A stretch of DNA of 64,000 nucleotides from Actinomadura sp. K4S16 (GCF_008327685.1 NZ_BDDE01000023.1:167215-231214), one strand, 5' to 3'; counted from the first letter of the stretch, positions 55,066-64,000 are shown. The notes: generated by a model from the sequence alone, not told the origin. Made by a program: numbers and translations.

Positions 55066-55893
55066 ATGGACCACACCCTCGACACCGGTCACGTCATCTC
55101 CGCCGACGGCACCCGGATCGCGTACGACGTGATCGGATCAGGGCCGCCACTGGTACTGGTCGGCGGTGCGTTCAGCCACCGGCGGTGGAAGGGGTTCGTC
55201 GAGCTCGCCCGATTGCTCGCCGGCTCCTTCACCGTCTACGGCTACGACCGCCGCGGCCGCGGCGGCAGCGGCCACGGCCCGGCCACGTCGGTCGACCTGG
55301 AGATCGCCGACCTCTCCGCCGTCATCGCCCGCGCCGGAGGCCCCGCCCACCTGTTCGGAATGTCCTCGGGAGGCGTCCTCGCCCTCCGCGGAGTCGCCGC
55401 GGGGCTCCGCGCGCGCAGCGTCTCCGTCTACCAGCCGCCCTTCGTCACCGAGACCGGCCGCACTCCGCCTCCCGACTTCGTCCAGCGCCTCCATGCCCTT
55501 CTGGAAGCCGACCGCCGTGGCGCGGCCGTGCACTACTTCATGACCCGCGGCATGGGCGCTCCCGCCCCGGTGGTGGCCCTGATGCGGCTGGCGCCCTTCT
55601 GGAAGGACCTCAAGGCCGTCGCCCATACCCTGCCCGCCGACCACGCCGTCATGGGCGACACCCTCGAAGGACGCCCCCTCGGCCTCTACCCCTGGAGCGC
55701 GGTGAGGGTCCCGACCCTGGTCCTGGACGGGAGCAAGAGCCCGAAAGCGACCGGCGTCGCGGCAGACGAACTCGCGGCGCGACTGCCGGCCGGCGAACGG
55801 GCGACCCTCAGCGGGCAGGGCCACAACGTCGCCATGACCGTACTCGCCCCCGCCATCCGGGGATTGGCCGCATCCGTCGACGCCCGCGGCTGA
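55066..55893 (+). CDS. Alpha/beta hydrolase
   Basis: A 275-residue alpha/beta-hydrolase. The nucleophile elbow is FGMSSGGVLAL (Ser), the acid is likely the Asp in TLVLDGSKSP, and the base His is in LSGQGHNVAMT. The oxyanion region is LVLVGGAFSHRRWKG. It resembles small non-secreted esterases or peroxidase-like hydrolases. ATG 55066, 16 bases after the reductase gene. Confidence 0.9.
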   Translation: MDHTLDTGHVISADGTRIAYDVIGSGPPLVLVGGAFSHRRWKGFVELARLLAGSFTVYGYDRRGRGGSGHGPATSVDLEIADLSAVIARAGGPAHLFGMSSGGVLALRGVAAGLRARSVSVYQPPFVTETGRTPPPDFVQRLHALLEADRRGAAVHYFMTRGMGAPAPVVALMRLAPFWKDLKAVAHTLPADHAVMGDTLEGRPLGLYPWSAVRVPTLVLDGSKSPKATGVAADELAARLPAGERATLSGQGHNVAMTVLAPAIRGLAASVDARG

Positions 55894-55923
55894 CCACCGC
55901 CGACAATCCAGAGAGAGGCCCTC

Positions 55924-56574
55924 ATGTCCAACCTCACCGCCGTCGACACCCCAGCGCGCCGCACCACCCGATCGCTGCGCCTCGGTGCCGGAGTCGTCTC
56001 CCCGGTGCTGTTCCTCCTCGTCAGCTTCGCCCAGATGCCGTTCAACCCAGGCCTGGACCTGACCAAGCACGCCTTCAGCTACCTCGCCATCGGCGACACC
56101 GGGCCGCTGCAGCAGGTCAACTTCGTGGTGATGGGCCTGCTGAACATCGTCGCCGCCACGGCCCTCCGCGCCCATGTCGCGGGAAGGCTCGGCACGCCGG
56201 CGGCGGTCCTGCTCGCGCTGGACGGCCTCGGCCAGATCATCGCGGGAGTCTTCACCCTCGACCCGTCCAACGGCTTCCCCGAGGGCGCGCCGGCGGGTCT
56301 CCCCGAGACCGTCAGCACGCACGGCAACCTGCACGGAGCCGGGTTCGGCCTCTCGATGGTCTCCTGGGTGCTCCTCCTGTTCGTCCTCGCCCGCGCCCAT
56401 GCCGGAGCCGCGGATCGCGGCTGGGCGGTCGCCGGCGCCGGCTGCGCCATCGCCCTCCTGGTGACCGCGGCCTGCCTGATGACCGACTTCGGGACCGTCC
56501 TGCTCTACGTCGTGCTCAGCGGCACCTGGCTGTACACCGCCGCCACCCTGCAGCACCTGCGGGCCCGGCGGTGA
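55924..56574 (+). CDS. DUF998 family membrane protein
   Basis: A 216-residue integral membrane protein with about six helices (GAGVVSPVLFLLVSFAQM, QVNFVVMGLLNIVAATAL, AAVLLALDGLGQIIAGVF, GFGLSMVSWVLLLFVLA and two more). DFGTVLLYVVLSGTWLY ends it. DUF998 has no assigned function. ATG 55924 with GAGAGAGG upstream. It is third in the presumed ECF42-controlled operon. Confidence 0.88.
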   Translation: MSNLTAVDTPARRTTRSLRLGAGVVSPVLFLLVSFAQMPFNPGLDLTKHAFSYLAIGDTGPLQQVNFVVMGLLNIVAATALRAHVAGRLGTPAAVLLALDGLGQIIAGVFTLDPSNGFPEGAPAGLPETVSTHGNLHGAGFGLSMVSWVLLLFVLARAHAGAADRGWAVAGAGCAIALLVTAACLMTDFGTVLLYVVLSGTWLYTAATLQHLRARR

Positions 56575-56640
56575 GCGCGAGCGGCGGCCGACACCTCGAC
56601 CGCGCGTGACGGCGGGTCGTCATCGATCGGTGCTTCCCGG

Positions 56641-56673
56641 CCCCTCCGATGCCCCCTTTCGGGGGTGGAGGGG
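56641..56673. terminator. Hairpin between DUF998 and acyl-CoA ligase genes
   Basis: CCCCTCC (56641-56647) pairs with GGAGGGG (56667-56673), and an inner CCCCC-TTTC-GGGGG hairpin (56652-56665) extends the stem. It lies 67 bases after DUF998 and just before a -10-like TATGAT (56689-56694) of the next gene. Confidence 0.65.
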
Positions 56674-56740
56674 GCGGGGAGGGGTGGCTATGATCGGCCT
56701 TTATCGCGCTCACCTGCGGTTTTGTAGGGAAGGTGGCCTT

Positions 56741-58312
56741 GTGTCTGTTGTGGGGCGGGCTCGTCAGCACTCCGTCGGGGATCTCCTGCATCGGACTGCC
56801 CGGCGGGATCCTCAGAAGCCGGCCGTCGTCAGCGGAGATCTCCGGGTCACGTTCGCGGAGTTCGACGTCGCGGTGAACCGGGCCGCGCACGCGCTGGCGG
56901 CGCGGGGGCTCGGCAAGGGGGACCGGCTCGCGCTGCTCAGCCACAACTGCTGGCAGTACGCGGTGACGGCGTTCGCCACGGCGAAGCTCGGCGTGGTGCT
57001 CGTGCCGATCAACTTCATGCTGAACGCAGAGGAGATCGCCTACATCCTCGGGCACTCGGGGGCGTCCGGGATCGTCGCGGAGGACGCGCTCGCCGCGACC
57101 GCCGAGAAGGCGCTCGCCGCGGCCGGCGTCCAGGACGGGGTGCGCGGGTGGATCCCGCTGTCGGGCGCGGCGCCCGGTGAGGGGTGGGAGGACGTCGACG
57201 CCTGGTGGAGTGAGGGGCCCTCGGCGGCGCCGGACGTGCTCGTGGAGGACGACGACCCGCTGCGGATCATGTACACCTCGGGGACCGAGTCGCGGCCCAA
57301 GGGAGTGGTGCTGACCAGCCGGTCCCTCATCAGCCAGTACGTGAGCTGCGTGGTCGACGGCGAGATGAGCGGCGACGACGTCGAGGTGCACTCGCTGCCG
57401 ATGTACCACTGCGCGCAGCTCGACTGCTTCTTCTCCGTGGACGTCTACCTGGGCGCCACCAGCGTCATCCTGCCGGGGCCCGACCCCGCGGCGCTGCTGG
57501 AGACGATCGAGCGGGAGAAGGTGACCAAGCTCTTCTGCCCGCCCACCGTCTGGATCTCGCTGCTGCGCCACCCGGACTTCGACAGGCGCGACCTGTCGAG
57601 CCTGAAGAAGGGCTACTACGGGGCCTCGCCCATGCCCGTGGAGGTGCTGCGGGAGCTCATGCGGCGGCTGCCGGACGTGCGGCTGTGGAACTTCTACGGG
57701 CAGACGGAGATGGCGCCGCTCGCCACCATCCTGAAGCCGCACGAGCAGCTCGAACGGGCCGGCAGCGCGGGGCGCGCGGCCATCAACGTGGAGACCATGC
57801 TCGTGGACGACGACGGCGCGCCCGTGGGGGTCGGGGAGGTCGGCGAGATCGTCCACCGCAGCCCCCACGCCGCGCTCGGCTACTACCGCGACGAGGAGAA
57901 GACCGCCGAGGCGTTCCGGGACGGGTGGTTCCACTCCGGCGACCTCGGGGTCATGACCGAGGACGGCTACCTCTCGGTGGTCGACCGCAAGAAGGACATG
58001 ATCAAGACGGGTGGCGAGAACGTCGCCAGCCGGGAGGTCGAGGAGGCCGTCTACGAGCTGGAGGACGTGGCCGAGGTCGCCGTCTTCGGGATCAGCCACC
58101 CGCACTGGATCGAGGCCGTCACCGCCGTGGTCGTGCCGAAGCCGGGCGCCGCGCTGACCGTGGACGACGTCCACGCGCACGTCCGCGAGCGGCTCGCCCC
58201 CTACAAGCGCCCCAAGTACGTCGTCCTCGCCGACGCGCTGCCCAAGAACCCCAGCGGCAAGATCCTCAAGCGGGATCTGCGGGAGCGCCACGCCGGGCTC
58301 GCTCAGGCTTGA
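56741..58312 (+). CDS. AMP-dependent acyl-CoA synthetase
   Basis: A 523-residue ANL enzyme. Motifs: IMYTSGTESRPKGVVLT (A3), LWNFYGQTEMAPLA (A5), FHSGDLGVMTEDGYLSVVDR (A7/A8), KDMIKTGGENVASREVE and NPSGKILKRDLRE (A10 Lys). It activates an unknown carboxylic acid to the CoA thioester. GTG 56741 is used because AGGGAAGG (56726-56733) lies seven bases before it; the in-frame ATG 56690 is inside the -10-like element. It is convergent with the PucR-type gene (6 bases apart). Confidence 0.9.
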   Translation: MSVVGRARQHSVGDLLHRTARRDPQKPAVVSGDLRVTFAEFDVAVNRAAHALAARGLGKGDRLALLSHNCWQYAVTAFATAKLGVVLVPINFMLNAEEIAYILGHSGASGIVAEDALAATAEKALAAAGVQDGVRGWIPLSGAAPGEGWEDVDAWWSEGPSAAPDVLVEDDDPLRIMYTSGTESRPKGVVLTSRSLISQYVSCVVDGEMSGDDVEVHSLPMYHCAQLDCFFSVDVYLGATSVILPGPDPAALLETIEREKVTKLFCPPTVWISLLRHPDFDRRDLSSLKKGYYGASPMPVEVLRELMRRLPDVRLWNFYGQTEMAPLATILKPHEQLERAGSAGRAAINVETMLVDDDGAPVGVGEVGEIVHRSPHAALGYYRDEEKTAEAFRDGWFHSGDLGVMTEDGYLSVVDRKKDMIKTGGENVASREVEEAVYELEDVAEVAVFGISHPHWIEAVTAVVVPKPGAALTVDDVHAHVRERLAPYKRPKYVVLADALPKNPSGKILKRDLRERHAGLAQA

Positions 58313-58318
58313 GGCTCT

Positions 58319-59407
58319 TCAGGTCAGGTGGGGGGCCAGGGTCAGGGCCAGGTGGAGTGTCAGGCGGTCTTGGCCGTCGGTGAGGGTCAGGGCCGTCAGC
58401 TCCTCTATGCGGCGCAAGCGGTGGTAGAGGGTCTGGCGGTGGATGTTCAGGGCCTTCGCCGTCTGCTGGACGTTGCCCGCCAGGTCCAGGTAGGTGCGGG
58501 CCGTCTTCGCGAGCTCGTCGTGCGCTAGGAGGCGTTCGGTGCCGGGGGTCTGGGTCGTCTGGGCCAAGGCCTCGTCGCCCGCTGTGCGCAGGAGGCGGAG
58601 GACGCCCAGGGACGTCCAGTCACGGATCTCGCCAGGAGCGGCGGTGCGGGCGGCCACGCGGGCGCGGAGCCAGCCCTCGTGGACGTCGTCCAGGGTGGGG
58701 CAGGGGGAGTACACGCCGGTGTGGACGGGAGTGTTGCGTTCCTCTAGGAGGCGGCGTGCGCGGGCCAGAGCTGTCGTCGCGCTGCCCGCGGGGACGAGGA
58801 GGACGTGGTCGCGCTGCCACACCGTCGCCAGGACGGAGTGGGGGAGCAGCCACGGGTTGAGCGGCTCGGGGCTGGGGGTCCGCAGCACGGCCACCGTCAG
58901 GGGCGGGTCGGCCGCTCCGGCGTCGGTGAGGTCGTCGGCGGCCTGGGTCCGGACGTCGGGGTGCGTGGACAGCAGGTCGGCGACCTTCCAACCGAGGTCG
59001 TCGCGCTCACGGGCCTGCCGGGCCATGAGGAGGCCGGCGCGCTCGCACAGGGGCATGGCCCTGGCCGCCTGCGCGTCGGTGATGCGCTCCTTGTCGTCCA
59101 GCAGCCAGAGGTAGCCGTAGGTGACGTTGTTCCAGCGGACGGGCAGGCACAGGCGGGCGAGCTGGCCGAGGGCGGCGTCGGCCGGGATGCGGACGGGGCC
59201 CGTCGCGCGGGCGATGCCGTGGCGCTCGAAGCGGGCGCGGACGGCCTCGGTGGCGCGGCGGTGCAGGATCGAGTTCATACGGACGGGGTCGATCGTGTCG
59301 CCGTGCGCGGCGTAGGCGACCAGATGGAAGTCGCGGTCCTCCAGGGTCGCGGGTGCGCGCAGGAGGTCGGCCGCCTGCTCCACGATTTCCTGCAGATCGG
59401 GTGCCAT
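58319..59407 (-). CDS. PucR-type regulator, divergent from proline catabolism genes
   Basis: A 362-residue regulator with an N-terminal sensory region (VEQAADLLRAPATLEDRDFH) and the C-terminal PucR helix-turn-helix (YLDLAGNVQQTAKALNIHRQ, then TLYHRLRRIEELT). By family knowledge such proteins (PutR/PruR-like) activate proline dehydrogenase and P5C dehydrogenase when proline is present. Both genes are divergent from it across 117 bp. ATG 59407 has AAGGGA seven bases upstream; ATG 59425 is an alternative. I could not pick a convincing operator in the gap. Confidence 0.9.
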   Translation of the reverse strand: MAPDLQEIVEQAADLLRAPATLEDRDFHLVAYAAHGDTIDPVRMNSILHRRATEAVRARFERHGIARATGPVRIPADAALGQLARLCLPVRWNNVTYGYLWLLDDKERITDAQAARAMPLCERAGLLMARQARERDDLGWKVADLLSTHPDVRTQAADDLTDAGAADPPLTVAVLRTPSPEPLNPWLLPHSVLATVWQRDHVLLVPAGSATTALARARRLLEERNTPVHTGVYSPCPTLDDVHEGWLRARVAARTAAPGEIRDWTSLGVLRLLRTAGDEALAQTTQTPGTERLLAHDELAKTARTYLDLAGNVQQTAKALNIHRQTLYHRLRRIEELTALTLTDGQDRLTLHLALTLAPHLT

Positions 59408-59524
59408 CGCGATCCCTTCGTACATGTGTATGAGGACGGGCCGCTCTGAAAGTGGCGTTTGACTATAGGGGCCGCGCGGCGGTGCTCCTAACGTGCGAGG
59501 TGTTCCTTGACGTTGGAGGGTTCC

Positions 59525-60433
59525 ATGCTCAGCCCGCTTCTTCTCGCCGCCGCGCGCAGCGGACGGATGCGCGACGTCATCACCTCCGTGCCGCTGACCA
59601 GGGGAGTCGTCGACCGGTTCGTCGCCGGGGACGATCTCCACGCCGCCCTCGAAGCCGTCCGGGAACTGCGGGACGGCGGGCTTGAGGTCACCCTCGACCA
59701 CCTCGGGGAGGACACCCGGGAACCCGCCCAGGCGCGGGCCACCCGGGACGCCTACCTGGAGTTGTTCGAGGCGTTCGAGGGGCAGGGGCTCGCCCGGGGC
59801 TCCGACGCCTCGGTGAAGCTGTCCGCGCTCGGGCAGGCGCTGCCCGGCGACCTCGCGCTCGACCACGCGCGGGAGATCTGCGCCGCGGCCGGGCGGGTCG
59901 GCATGACCGTCACCCTCGACATGGAGGACCACACGACGGTCGACTCCACGCTGGAGATCCTCGGGAAGCTGCGGGTCGACTTCCCCTGGGCGGGGGTCGC
60001 CGTCCAGGCCATGCTGCGGCGCACCGAGGGCGACCTGCGGGACCTGGTGGGCGAGGGGTCCCGCGTGCGGCTGGTCAAGGGCGCCTACGCCGAGCCCGCG
60101 TCGGTCGCCTACCAGAGCAGGCACGAGGTCGACCGCGCCTACGTGCGGGCGCTGCGGCGGCTCATGCGGGGCGACGGGTACCCCATGGTCGCCAGCCACG
60201 ACCCGCGGATCATCGAGATCGCGCGCTCCCTGGCCGCCGAGCGCTCGCCTGCCTCCTACGAGTTCCAGATGCTCTACGGCATCCGGACCGCCGAGCAGCG
60301 GCGGCTCGCCGAGGCCCACCGGATGCGCGTCTACGTCCCCTACGGGGCCGACTGGTACGGCTACTTCATGCGGCGGCTCGCCGAGCGGCCCGCCAACCTC
60401 GCCTTCTTCCTCCGTTCGTTCGTCTCCCGCTAA
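59525..60433 (+). CDS. Proline dehydrogenase
   Basis: A 302-residue monofunctional FAD-dependent proline dehydrogenase (PutA/PRODH barrel) oxidising proline to P5C. Blocks: VTLDHLGED, VKLSALGQA, TVTLDMEDHTTVDSTLEI, RLVKGAYAEPASVAYQ, VASHDPRIIEIA and YEFQMLYGIR, with VYVPYGADWYGYFMRRLAERP at the C-terminus as two pieces. ATG 59525 with GGAGGG five bases upstream. The next gene starts ten bases after its stop. Confidence 0.94.
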   Translation: MLSPLLLAAARSGRMRDVITSVPLTRGVVDRFVAGDDLHAALEAVRELRDGGLEVTLDHLGEDTREPAQARATRDAYLELFEAFEGQGLARGSDASVKLSALGQALPGDLALDHAREICAAAGRVGMTVTLDMEDHTTVDSTLEILGKLRVDFPWAGVAVQAMLRRTEGDLRDLVGEGSRVRLVKGAYAEPASVAYQSRHEVDRAYVRALRRLMRGDGYPMVASHDPRIIEIARSLAAERSPASYEFQMLYGIRTAEQRRLAEAHRMRVYVPYGADWYGYFMRRLAERPANLAFFLRSFVSR

Positions 60434-60442
60434 GGAGTTTCC

Positions 60443-62074
60443 ATGGACGCCGTCACCAACGTTCCGACACCGGCGAACGAGCCGGTGCGCGGCTATGCGC
60501 CGGGCAGCGCCGAGCGGGCCCGGCTGGAGGCGAAGCTCGCCGAGCTGACCGCCGAGGCCCCGATCGACCTGCCCATGACGATCGGCGGCGAGCGCCGGCT
60601 CGGGGCCGGCGCCAAGGTCGCCGTCGTCCAGCCGCACCGGCACGCGGCCGTGCTCGGGACGTTCGGCACCGCGACCGAGGAGGACGCTCGGGACGCCATC
60701 GCCGCCGCCCTCAAGGCCGCGCCGGCATGGCGGGCGATGTCCTTCGACGACCGGGCCGCGATCTTCCTGCGCGCCGCCGACCTGCTCGCCGGGCCGTGGC
60801 GGGAGACGCTGCTGGCCGCGACCATGCTGGGGCAGTCCAAGACCGTCCAGCAGGCGGAGATCGACAGCCCCTGCGAGCTCGTCGACTTCTGGCGCTTCAA
60901 CGTGCACTTCGCCCGGCGGATCCTCGCCGAGCAGCCGATCAGCGGCCCCGGCGTGTGGAACCGGTCCGACCACCGGCCGCTGGAGGGGTTCGTCTACGCG
61001 ATCACCCCGTTCAACTTCACCGCGATCGCCGCGAACCTGCCGACCGCGCCCGCCCTGATGGGCAACGTCGTCGTGTGGAAGCCGTCGCCCACGCAGACGT
61101 ACTCCGCCGTGCTGCTCATGAGGCTCCTGGAGGAGGCCGGGCTCCCCGCGGGCGTCATCAACCTCGTGACCGGTGACGGGCTCGCGGTGTCGGACGTGGC
61201 GCTCCAGCACCCCGACCTCGCCGGGATCCACTTCACCGGCTCCACCGCGACGTTCCAGCACCTGTGGAAGACGGTCGGCGCCAACATCGAGAAGTACCGG
61301 AGCTACCCGCGGGTCGTGGGGGAGACGGGCGGCAAGGACTTCGTCGTCGCGCACCCGTCCGCCGACCCCGCCGTGCTGAAGACGGCGCTCGTGCGCGGCG
61401 CCTTCGAGTACCAGGGCCAGAAGTGCTCCGCCGCGTCCCGCGCCTACGTCCCGCGCTCCATCTGGGAGGACGGGTTCAAGGAGGAGCTGGCCGCGGAGGT
61501 CGACGGGCTCACCATGGGCGACGTCGCCGACCTGTCCAACTTCATGGGCGCCGTCATCGACGAGCGGGCCTTCGCCAAGAACAAGGCCGCCATCGAGCGC
61601 GCCCAGGCCGACCCGAAGGTCGAGATCGTCGCCGGCGGGACCTGCGACGACTCCGTCGGGTACTTCGTGCGGCCCACCGTGCTCGTGTCCGGCGACCCCG
61701 AGAACGAGATCTTCCGGACCGAGTACTTCGGGCCGGTCCTCGGCGTCCACGTCTACGAGGACGAGCGGTACGACGAGATGCTCGCCCAGATGGAGTCGGT
61801 CGCCGACTACGCGCTCACCGGCGCCGTCATCGCCACCGACCGGGCCGCCGCGGCGCACACCGCCGAGGTCCTCCGGTACGCGGCCGGCAACTTCTACATC
61901 AACGACAAGCCCACCGGCGCCGTCGTCGGGCAGCAGCCGTTCGGCGGCGCCCGGGCGTCCGGCACCAACGACAAGGCCGGCTCGGTGTTCAACCTGCTGC
62001 GCTGGACGTCCCCCCGCTCGATCAAGGAGACGTTCGTCCCGCCGACCGACTACCGGTACCCGCACATGCAGTAG
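60443..62074 (+). CDS. pruA: L-glutamate gamma-semialdehyde (P5C) dehydrogenase
   Basis: A 543-residue aldehyde dehydrogenase of the PruA/RocA type, oxidising glutamate semialdehyde to glutamate with NAD. Blocks: VYAITPFNFTAIAANLPTAP, NVVVWKPSPTQTYSAVL, IHFTGSTATFQHLW, GETGGKDFVVAH (catalytic Glu), EYQGQKCSAASRAYVP (catalytic Cys) and EYFGPVLGVHVY. ATG 60443, nine bases after proline dehydrogenase with AAGGAG upstream. It is convergent with the P450 gene (5 bases). Confidence 0.95.
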   Translation: MDAVTNVPTPANEPVRGYAPGSAERARLEAKLAELTAEAPIDLPMTIGGERRLGAGAKVAVVQPHRHAAVLGTFGTATEEDARDAIAAALKAAPAWRAMSFDDRAAIFLRAADLLAGPWRETLLAATMLGQSKTVQQAEIDSPCELVDFWRFNVHFARRILAEQPISGPGVWNRSDHRPLEGFVYAITPFNFTAIAANLPTAPALMGNVVVWKPSPTQTYSAVLLMRLLEEAGLPAGVINLVTGDGLAVSDVALQHPDLAGIHFTGSTATFQHLWKTVGANIEKYRSYPRVVGETGGKDFVVAHPSADPAVLKTALVRGAFEYQGQKCSAASRAYVPRSIWEDGFKEELAAEVDGLTMGDVADLSNFMGAVIDERAFAKNKAAIERAQADPKVEIVAGGTCDDSVGYFVRPTVLVSGDPENEIFRTEYFGPVLGVHVYEDERYDEMLAQMESVADYALTGAVIATDRAAAAHTAEVLRYAAGNFYINDKPTGAVVGQQPFGGARASGTNDKAGSVFNLLRWTSPRSIKETFVPPTDYRYPHMQ

Positions 62075-62079
62075 GCGCC

Positions 62080-63285
62080 TCAGGCCCCGACGCCCGTGGC
62101 CGGGAGCGACGCCCAGCCGCGGGTGAACGGGGACCGGATGCGGTCCGCGTTCTCCAGGTCCACTCCTATGCGGGGGTGGGCCTGGAGAAGCTCCTCCAGC
62201 GCCACGCGCGCCTGGAGCTTGGCCAGGTGCGACCCGATGCAGAAGTGCACGCCGCTGGAGAAGCCCAGGTGGCGCGGGATCGCGCGGGTGACGTCCAGCT
62301 CGCCCGCGGACGGGCCGAACTCGCGCTCGTCCCGGTTCGCCGCCCCGAACAGCATCATCACCTTCTCGCCCTCCGGGATCTCCGTCCCGTGCAGCGTGAC
62401 CGGGCGGGTGGTCGTCCGGGCCAGCGCCTGAACGGAGCCCTCCAGGCGCAGGAACTCCAGCAGCGCGTTCGGGATCAGCGACGGGTCGGCCGCCAGCCGC
62501 TCCCGCTGCGCGTGGTCGCCGTCCAGCAGCGCCACGCCGTGCGAGATCAGGTTCCCCGTCGTGTCGTTGCCGCCCGCCACCATGACGAAGCAGAAGCCGA
62601 GGACGTCCCAGTCGGTGAGGCGCTCCCCGTCCACCTCGGCCGCGGTCAGCGCGCTGATCAGATCCCCGGACGGGTCGGCGCGGCGCGCGGCGATCACGTC
62701 GCTGAAGTAGCCGAACATCTCCGCCACCGCCTGCACGGCGCCGTCCTGCACCGAGCGCAGGCCGAACCCCTCGTCCTGCAAGGTCGTGAGGGCCGACACC
62801 CACGGATCGAACCGCGCGCGGTCGGCCTCCGGGACGCCGAGCAGGTGCGCCAGCGCGAACGTCGGCAGCGGCGAGGAGAAGTCCCGGTGCAGGTCGGGGG
62901 TCTCGCCGTCCGCGGCCTTCCGCTCCATCAGCGCTATCCGGGAGCGGACGAACTCGCGTAGCAGCGACTCGAGTCCGGCCGTCCGGCGCGGCGTGAACCC
63001 GTGGCTCACCAGGCGCCGCAGCACGGTGTGGCGCGGCGGATCCAGCATGACGATCGTCGGGGCCAGGCCCAGCGTGCCGATCTCGTCCGGGTAGAACGTC
63101 AGGCCCTGCGCCGAGGAGAACGCGTCCGCGTCCCGCGTCGCCGCCCAGACGTCGTCGAAGCGCGACAGCGCCCAGAACGGCGGATCCTCATGGCGGTGCA
63201 CCGGCTCCTCGTCCCGGAGCCGCCGATACGCGGGATAGGGGTCGGCCTGGAACGCGGGATCGAAGGGATCGTAGACGTCCGCCAT
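62080..63285 (-). CDS. Cytochrome P450
   Basis: A 401-residue class I bacterial P450. The heme-binding loop is FSSGVHFCIGSHLA with the axial Cys, the I-helix oxygen motif is AGGNDTT, the K-helix ExxR is in LLEFLRLEG, and the meander has RDEREFG. No ferredoxin or reductase gene is next to it. The substrate is unknown. ATG 63285. It is divergent from a TetR gene over a large dyad (63303-63335), so TetR control is likely. Confidence 0.94.
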   Translation of the reverse strand: MADVYDPFDPAFQADPYPAYRRLRDEEPVHRHEDPPFWALSRFDDVWAATRDADAFSSAQGLTFYPDEIGTLGLAPTIVMLDPPRHTVLRRLVSHGFTPRRTAGLESLLREFVRSRIALMERKAADGETPDLHRDFSSPLPTFALAHLLGVPEADRARFDPWVSALTTLQDEGFGLRSVQDGAVQAVAEMFGYFSDVIAARRADPSGDLISALTAAEVDGERLTDWDVLGFCFVMVAGGNDTTGNLISHGVALLDGDHAQRERLAADPSLIPNALLEFLRLEGSVQALARTTTRPVTLHGTEIPEGEKVMMLFGAANRDEREFGPSAGELDVTRAIPRHLGFSSGVHFCIGSHLAKLQARVALEELLQAHPRIGVDLENADRIRSPFTRGWASLPATGVGA

Positions 63286-63302
63286 GGCCGGACCTCCGGG
63301 TT

Positions 63303-63335
63303 CTAACAGGCGCCGTTATTAACGCCCCCTGTTAG
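63303..63335. promoter_or_regulatory. TetR-type operator between P450 and TetR genes
   Basis: A 33-bp dyad centred on 63319: outer arms CTAACAGG (63303-63310) and CCTGTTAG (63328-63335), inner arms CGTTA (63314-63318) and TAACG (63320-63324). A TAGTAT element (63333-63338) overlaps its right edge seven bases before the TetR GTG. The P450 start is 18 bases from its left edge, so one operator can control both. Confidence 0.75.
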
Positions 63336-63345
63336 TATCATCGGC

Positions 63346-64000
63346 GTGCCGAAGGACGCAAGAGCCACCCGCGACGCCCTCATCCGCGCCGGAGCCCACC
63401 TCTTCGCCGCCCACGGCATCGACGCCGCCCGCACCCGCGACATCGTCGCCCTCGCCGGCCAGGCCAACGACTCCGCCGTCACCTACCACTTCGGCTCCCG
63501 CGACGGCCTCCTCGACGCCATCCTCCGCGCCGGCGTCACCCGCATGGAACCCGCCCGCGCCGCCACCCTCCCCGGCCTCCCCCCAGACGACCTCCACGCC
63601 ATCGTCGACGCCGTCGTCCGCCCCACCGCCGACGAACTCCGCACCCCCCACGGCCGCGACTTCCTCCGCATCACCGCCCAACTCGCCGGACGCGCCGGAA
63701 TCCGCGACCACCGCCCCCCGCCCGTCCTCCACGGCACCGCCCTCCAGCAGCAGCTCCACCTCCTCGAAACCGCCTGCCGCGCCACCCTCCCCGAACCCAT
63801 CGCCCTCGAACGCATCTCCCTCTTCATCGCCTTCCTCACCGCCGCCCTCGCCGACCGCGCCACCCGCACCCGCCCCTCCGGCACGCCCCCGTCCGTCCCG
63901 GACCACGACACCTTCACCACCGACCTCACGGCCATGCTGACCGCCGCCCTCCAAGCCCCCGCAACAAATCGTTTGCCCGCAACGAACCCACCCCCGTACC
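63346..64000 (+). CDS. TetR-family transcriptional regulator, 3' end outside window
   Basis: The frame runs from GTG 63346 past the window end with no stop (218 codons visible). The N-terminus is a TetR helix-turn-helix: RDALIRAGAHLFAAHGIDA, then RDIVALAGQANDSAVTYHFG and SRDGLLDAILRAG. The C-terminal ligand domain is helical with no recognisable ligand site. A TAGTAT element seven bases before the GTG suggests a leaderless mRNA. Nearly every wobble base is C, even more than the window average. It probably represses the divergent P450 and itself through the dyad at 63303-63335. Confidence 0.88.
   Translation, partial: MPKDARATRDALIRAGAHLFAAHGIDAARTRDIVALAGQANDSAVTYHFGSRDGLLDAILRAGVTRMEPARAATLPGLPPDDLHAIVDAVVRPTADELRTPHGRDFLRITAQLAGRAGIRDHRPPPVLHGTALQQQLHLLETACRATLPEPIALERISLFIAFLTAALADRATRTRPSGTPPSVPDHDTFTTDLTAMLTAALQAPATNRLPATNPPPY

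Noticed and set aside
58319..62803. A 1494-codon open frame on the minus strand spanning the PucR gene and antisense to proline dehydrogenase and P5C dehydrogenase
   Set aside because: Only the last 362 codons look like a protein. The remainder is antisense to well-matched enzymes and is open because of high GC and codon bias.

Overview
The window is very GC-rich, uses GTG and some TTG starts, has G/C at almost every wobble position, and encodes actinobacterial hallmarks: mycosins, AdnAB, mycoredoxin, UvrD2, WhiB7, a DmdR1/IdeR-type iron box and mycobacterial-type LexA boxes. It is chromosomal DNA from a filamentous actinomycete. Actinomadura or another Thermomonosporaceae member is my best guess, made without a database.

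The backbone is a DNA-repair and redox block. It corresponds, from memory, to M. tuberculosis Rv3193c-Rv3204: alkyltransferase-like protein, adnA, adnB, nudC, mrx1, uvrD2, whiB7, ABC1 kinase, zinc-dependent metalloprotease, UPF0182 protein and PDZ/Lon-like protease. Before it (1-3.2 kb) lie two mycosin-type subtilases flanking a membrane-anchored unknown. Between adnB and nudC sits about 23 kb absent from the mycobacterial order. It holds a methyltransferase; a small gene under two LexA-like boxes; an acyl-CoA ligase; a tandemly duplicated module of a small membrane protein plus a STAND NTPase with 42-residue TPRs (13.2-18.9 kb); MerR, CGNR and LysR regulators with target-like neighbours; and a four-gene overlapping NRPS-independent siderophore operon behind an iron box (25.4-30.8 kb).

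From 31 to 52 kb the backbone resumes. whiB7 is preceded by a long leader with an AT-rich WhiB7-type promoter, a candidate upstream ORF and an intrinsic terminator just before the gene, the classical attenuation layout. An initiator tRNA (52.15 kb) ends this block.

From 52 to 64 kb come an ECF42-type sigma factor with its DGPF/YCII partner. Two matching divergent promoters suggest that it controls both its own operon and a reductase / hydrolase / DUF998 operon. Then follow an acyl-CoA ligase, a PucR-type regulator divergent from proline dehydrogenase and P5C dehydrogenase, and a cytochrome P450 divergent from a TetR gene around a large shared dyad; the TetR gene runs off the window.

The most novel-looking items are the duplicated membrane-protein/STAND-TPR module, whose four proteins share one short glycine-rich motif, and the LexA-boxed small gene next to adnAB. 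The ATP-grasp-containing siderophore operon and the divergent ECF42 promoters also deserve attention.
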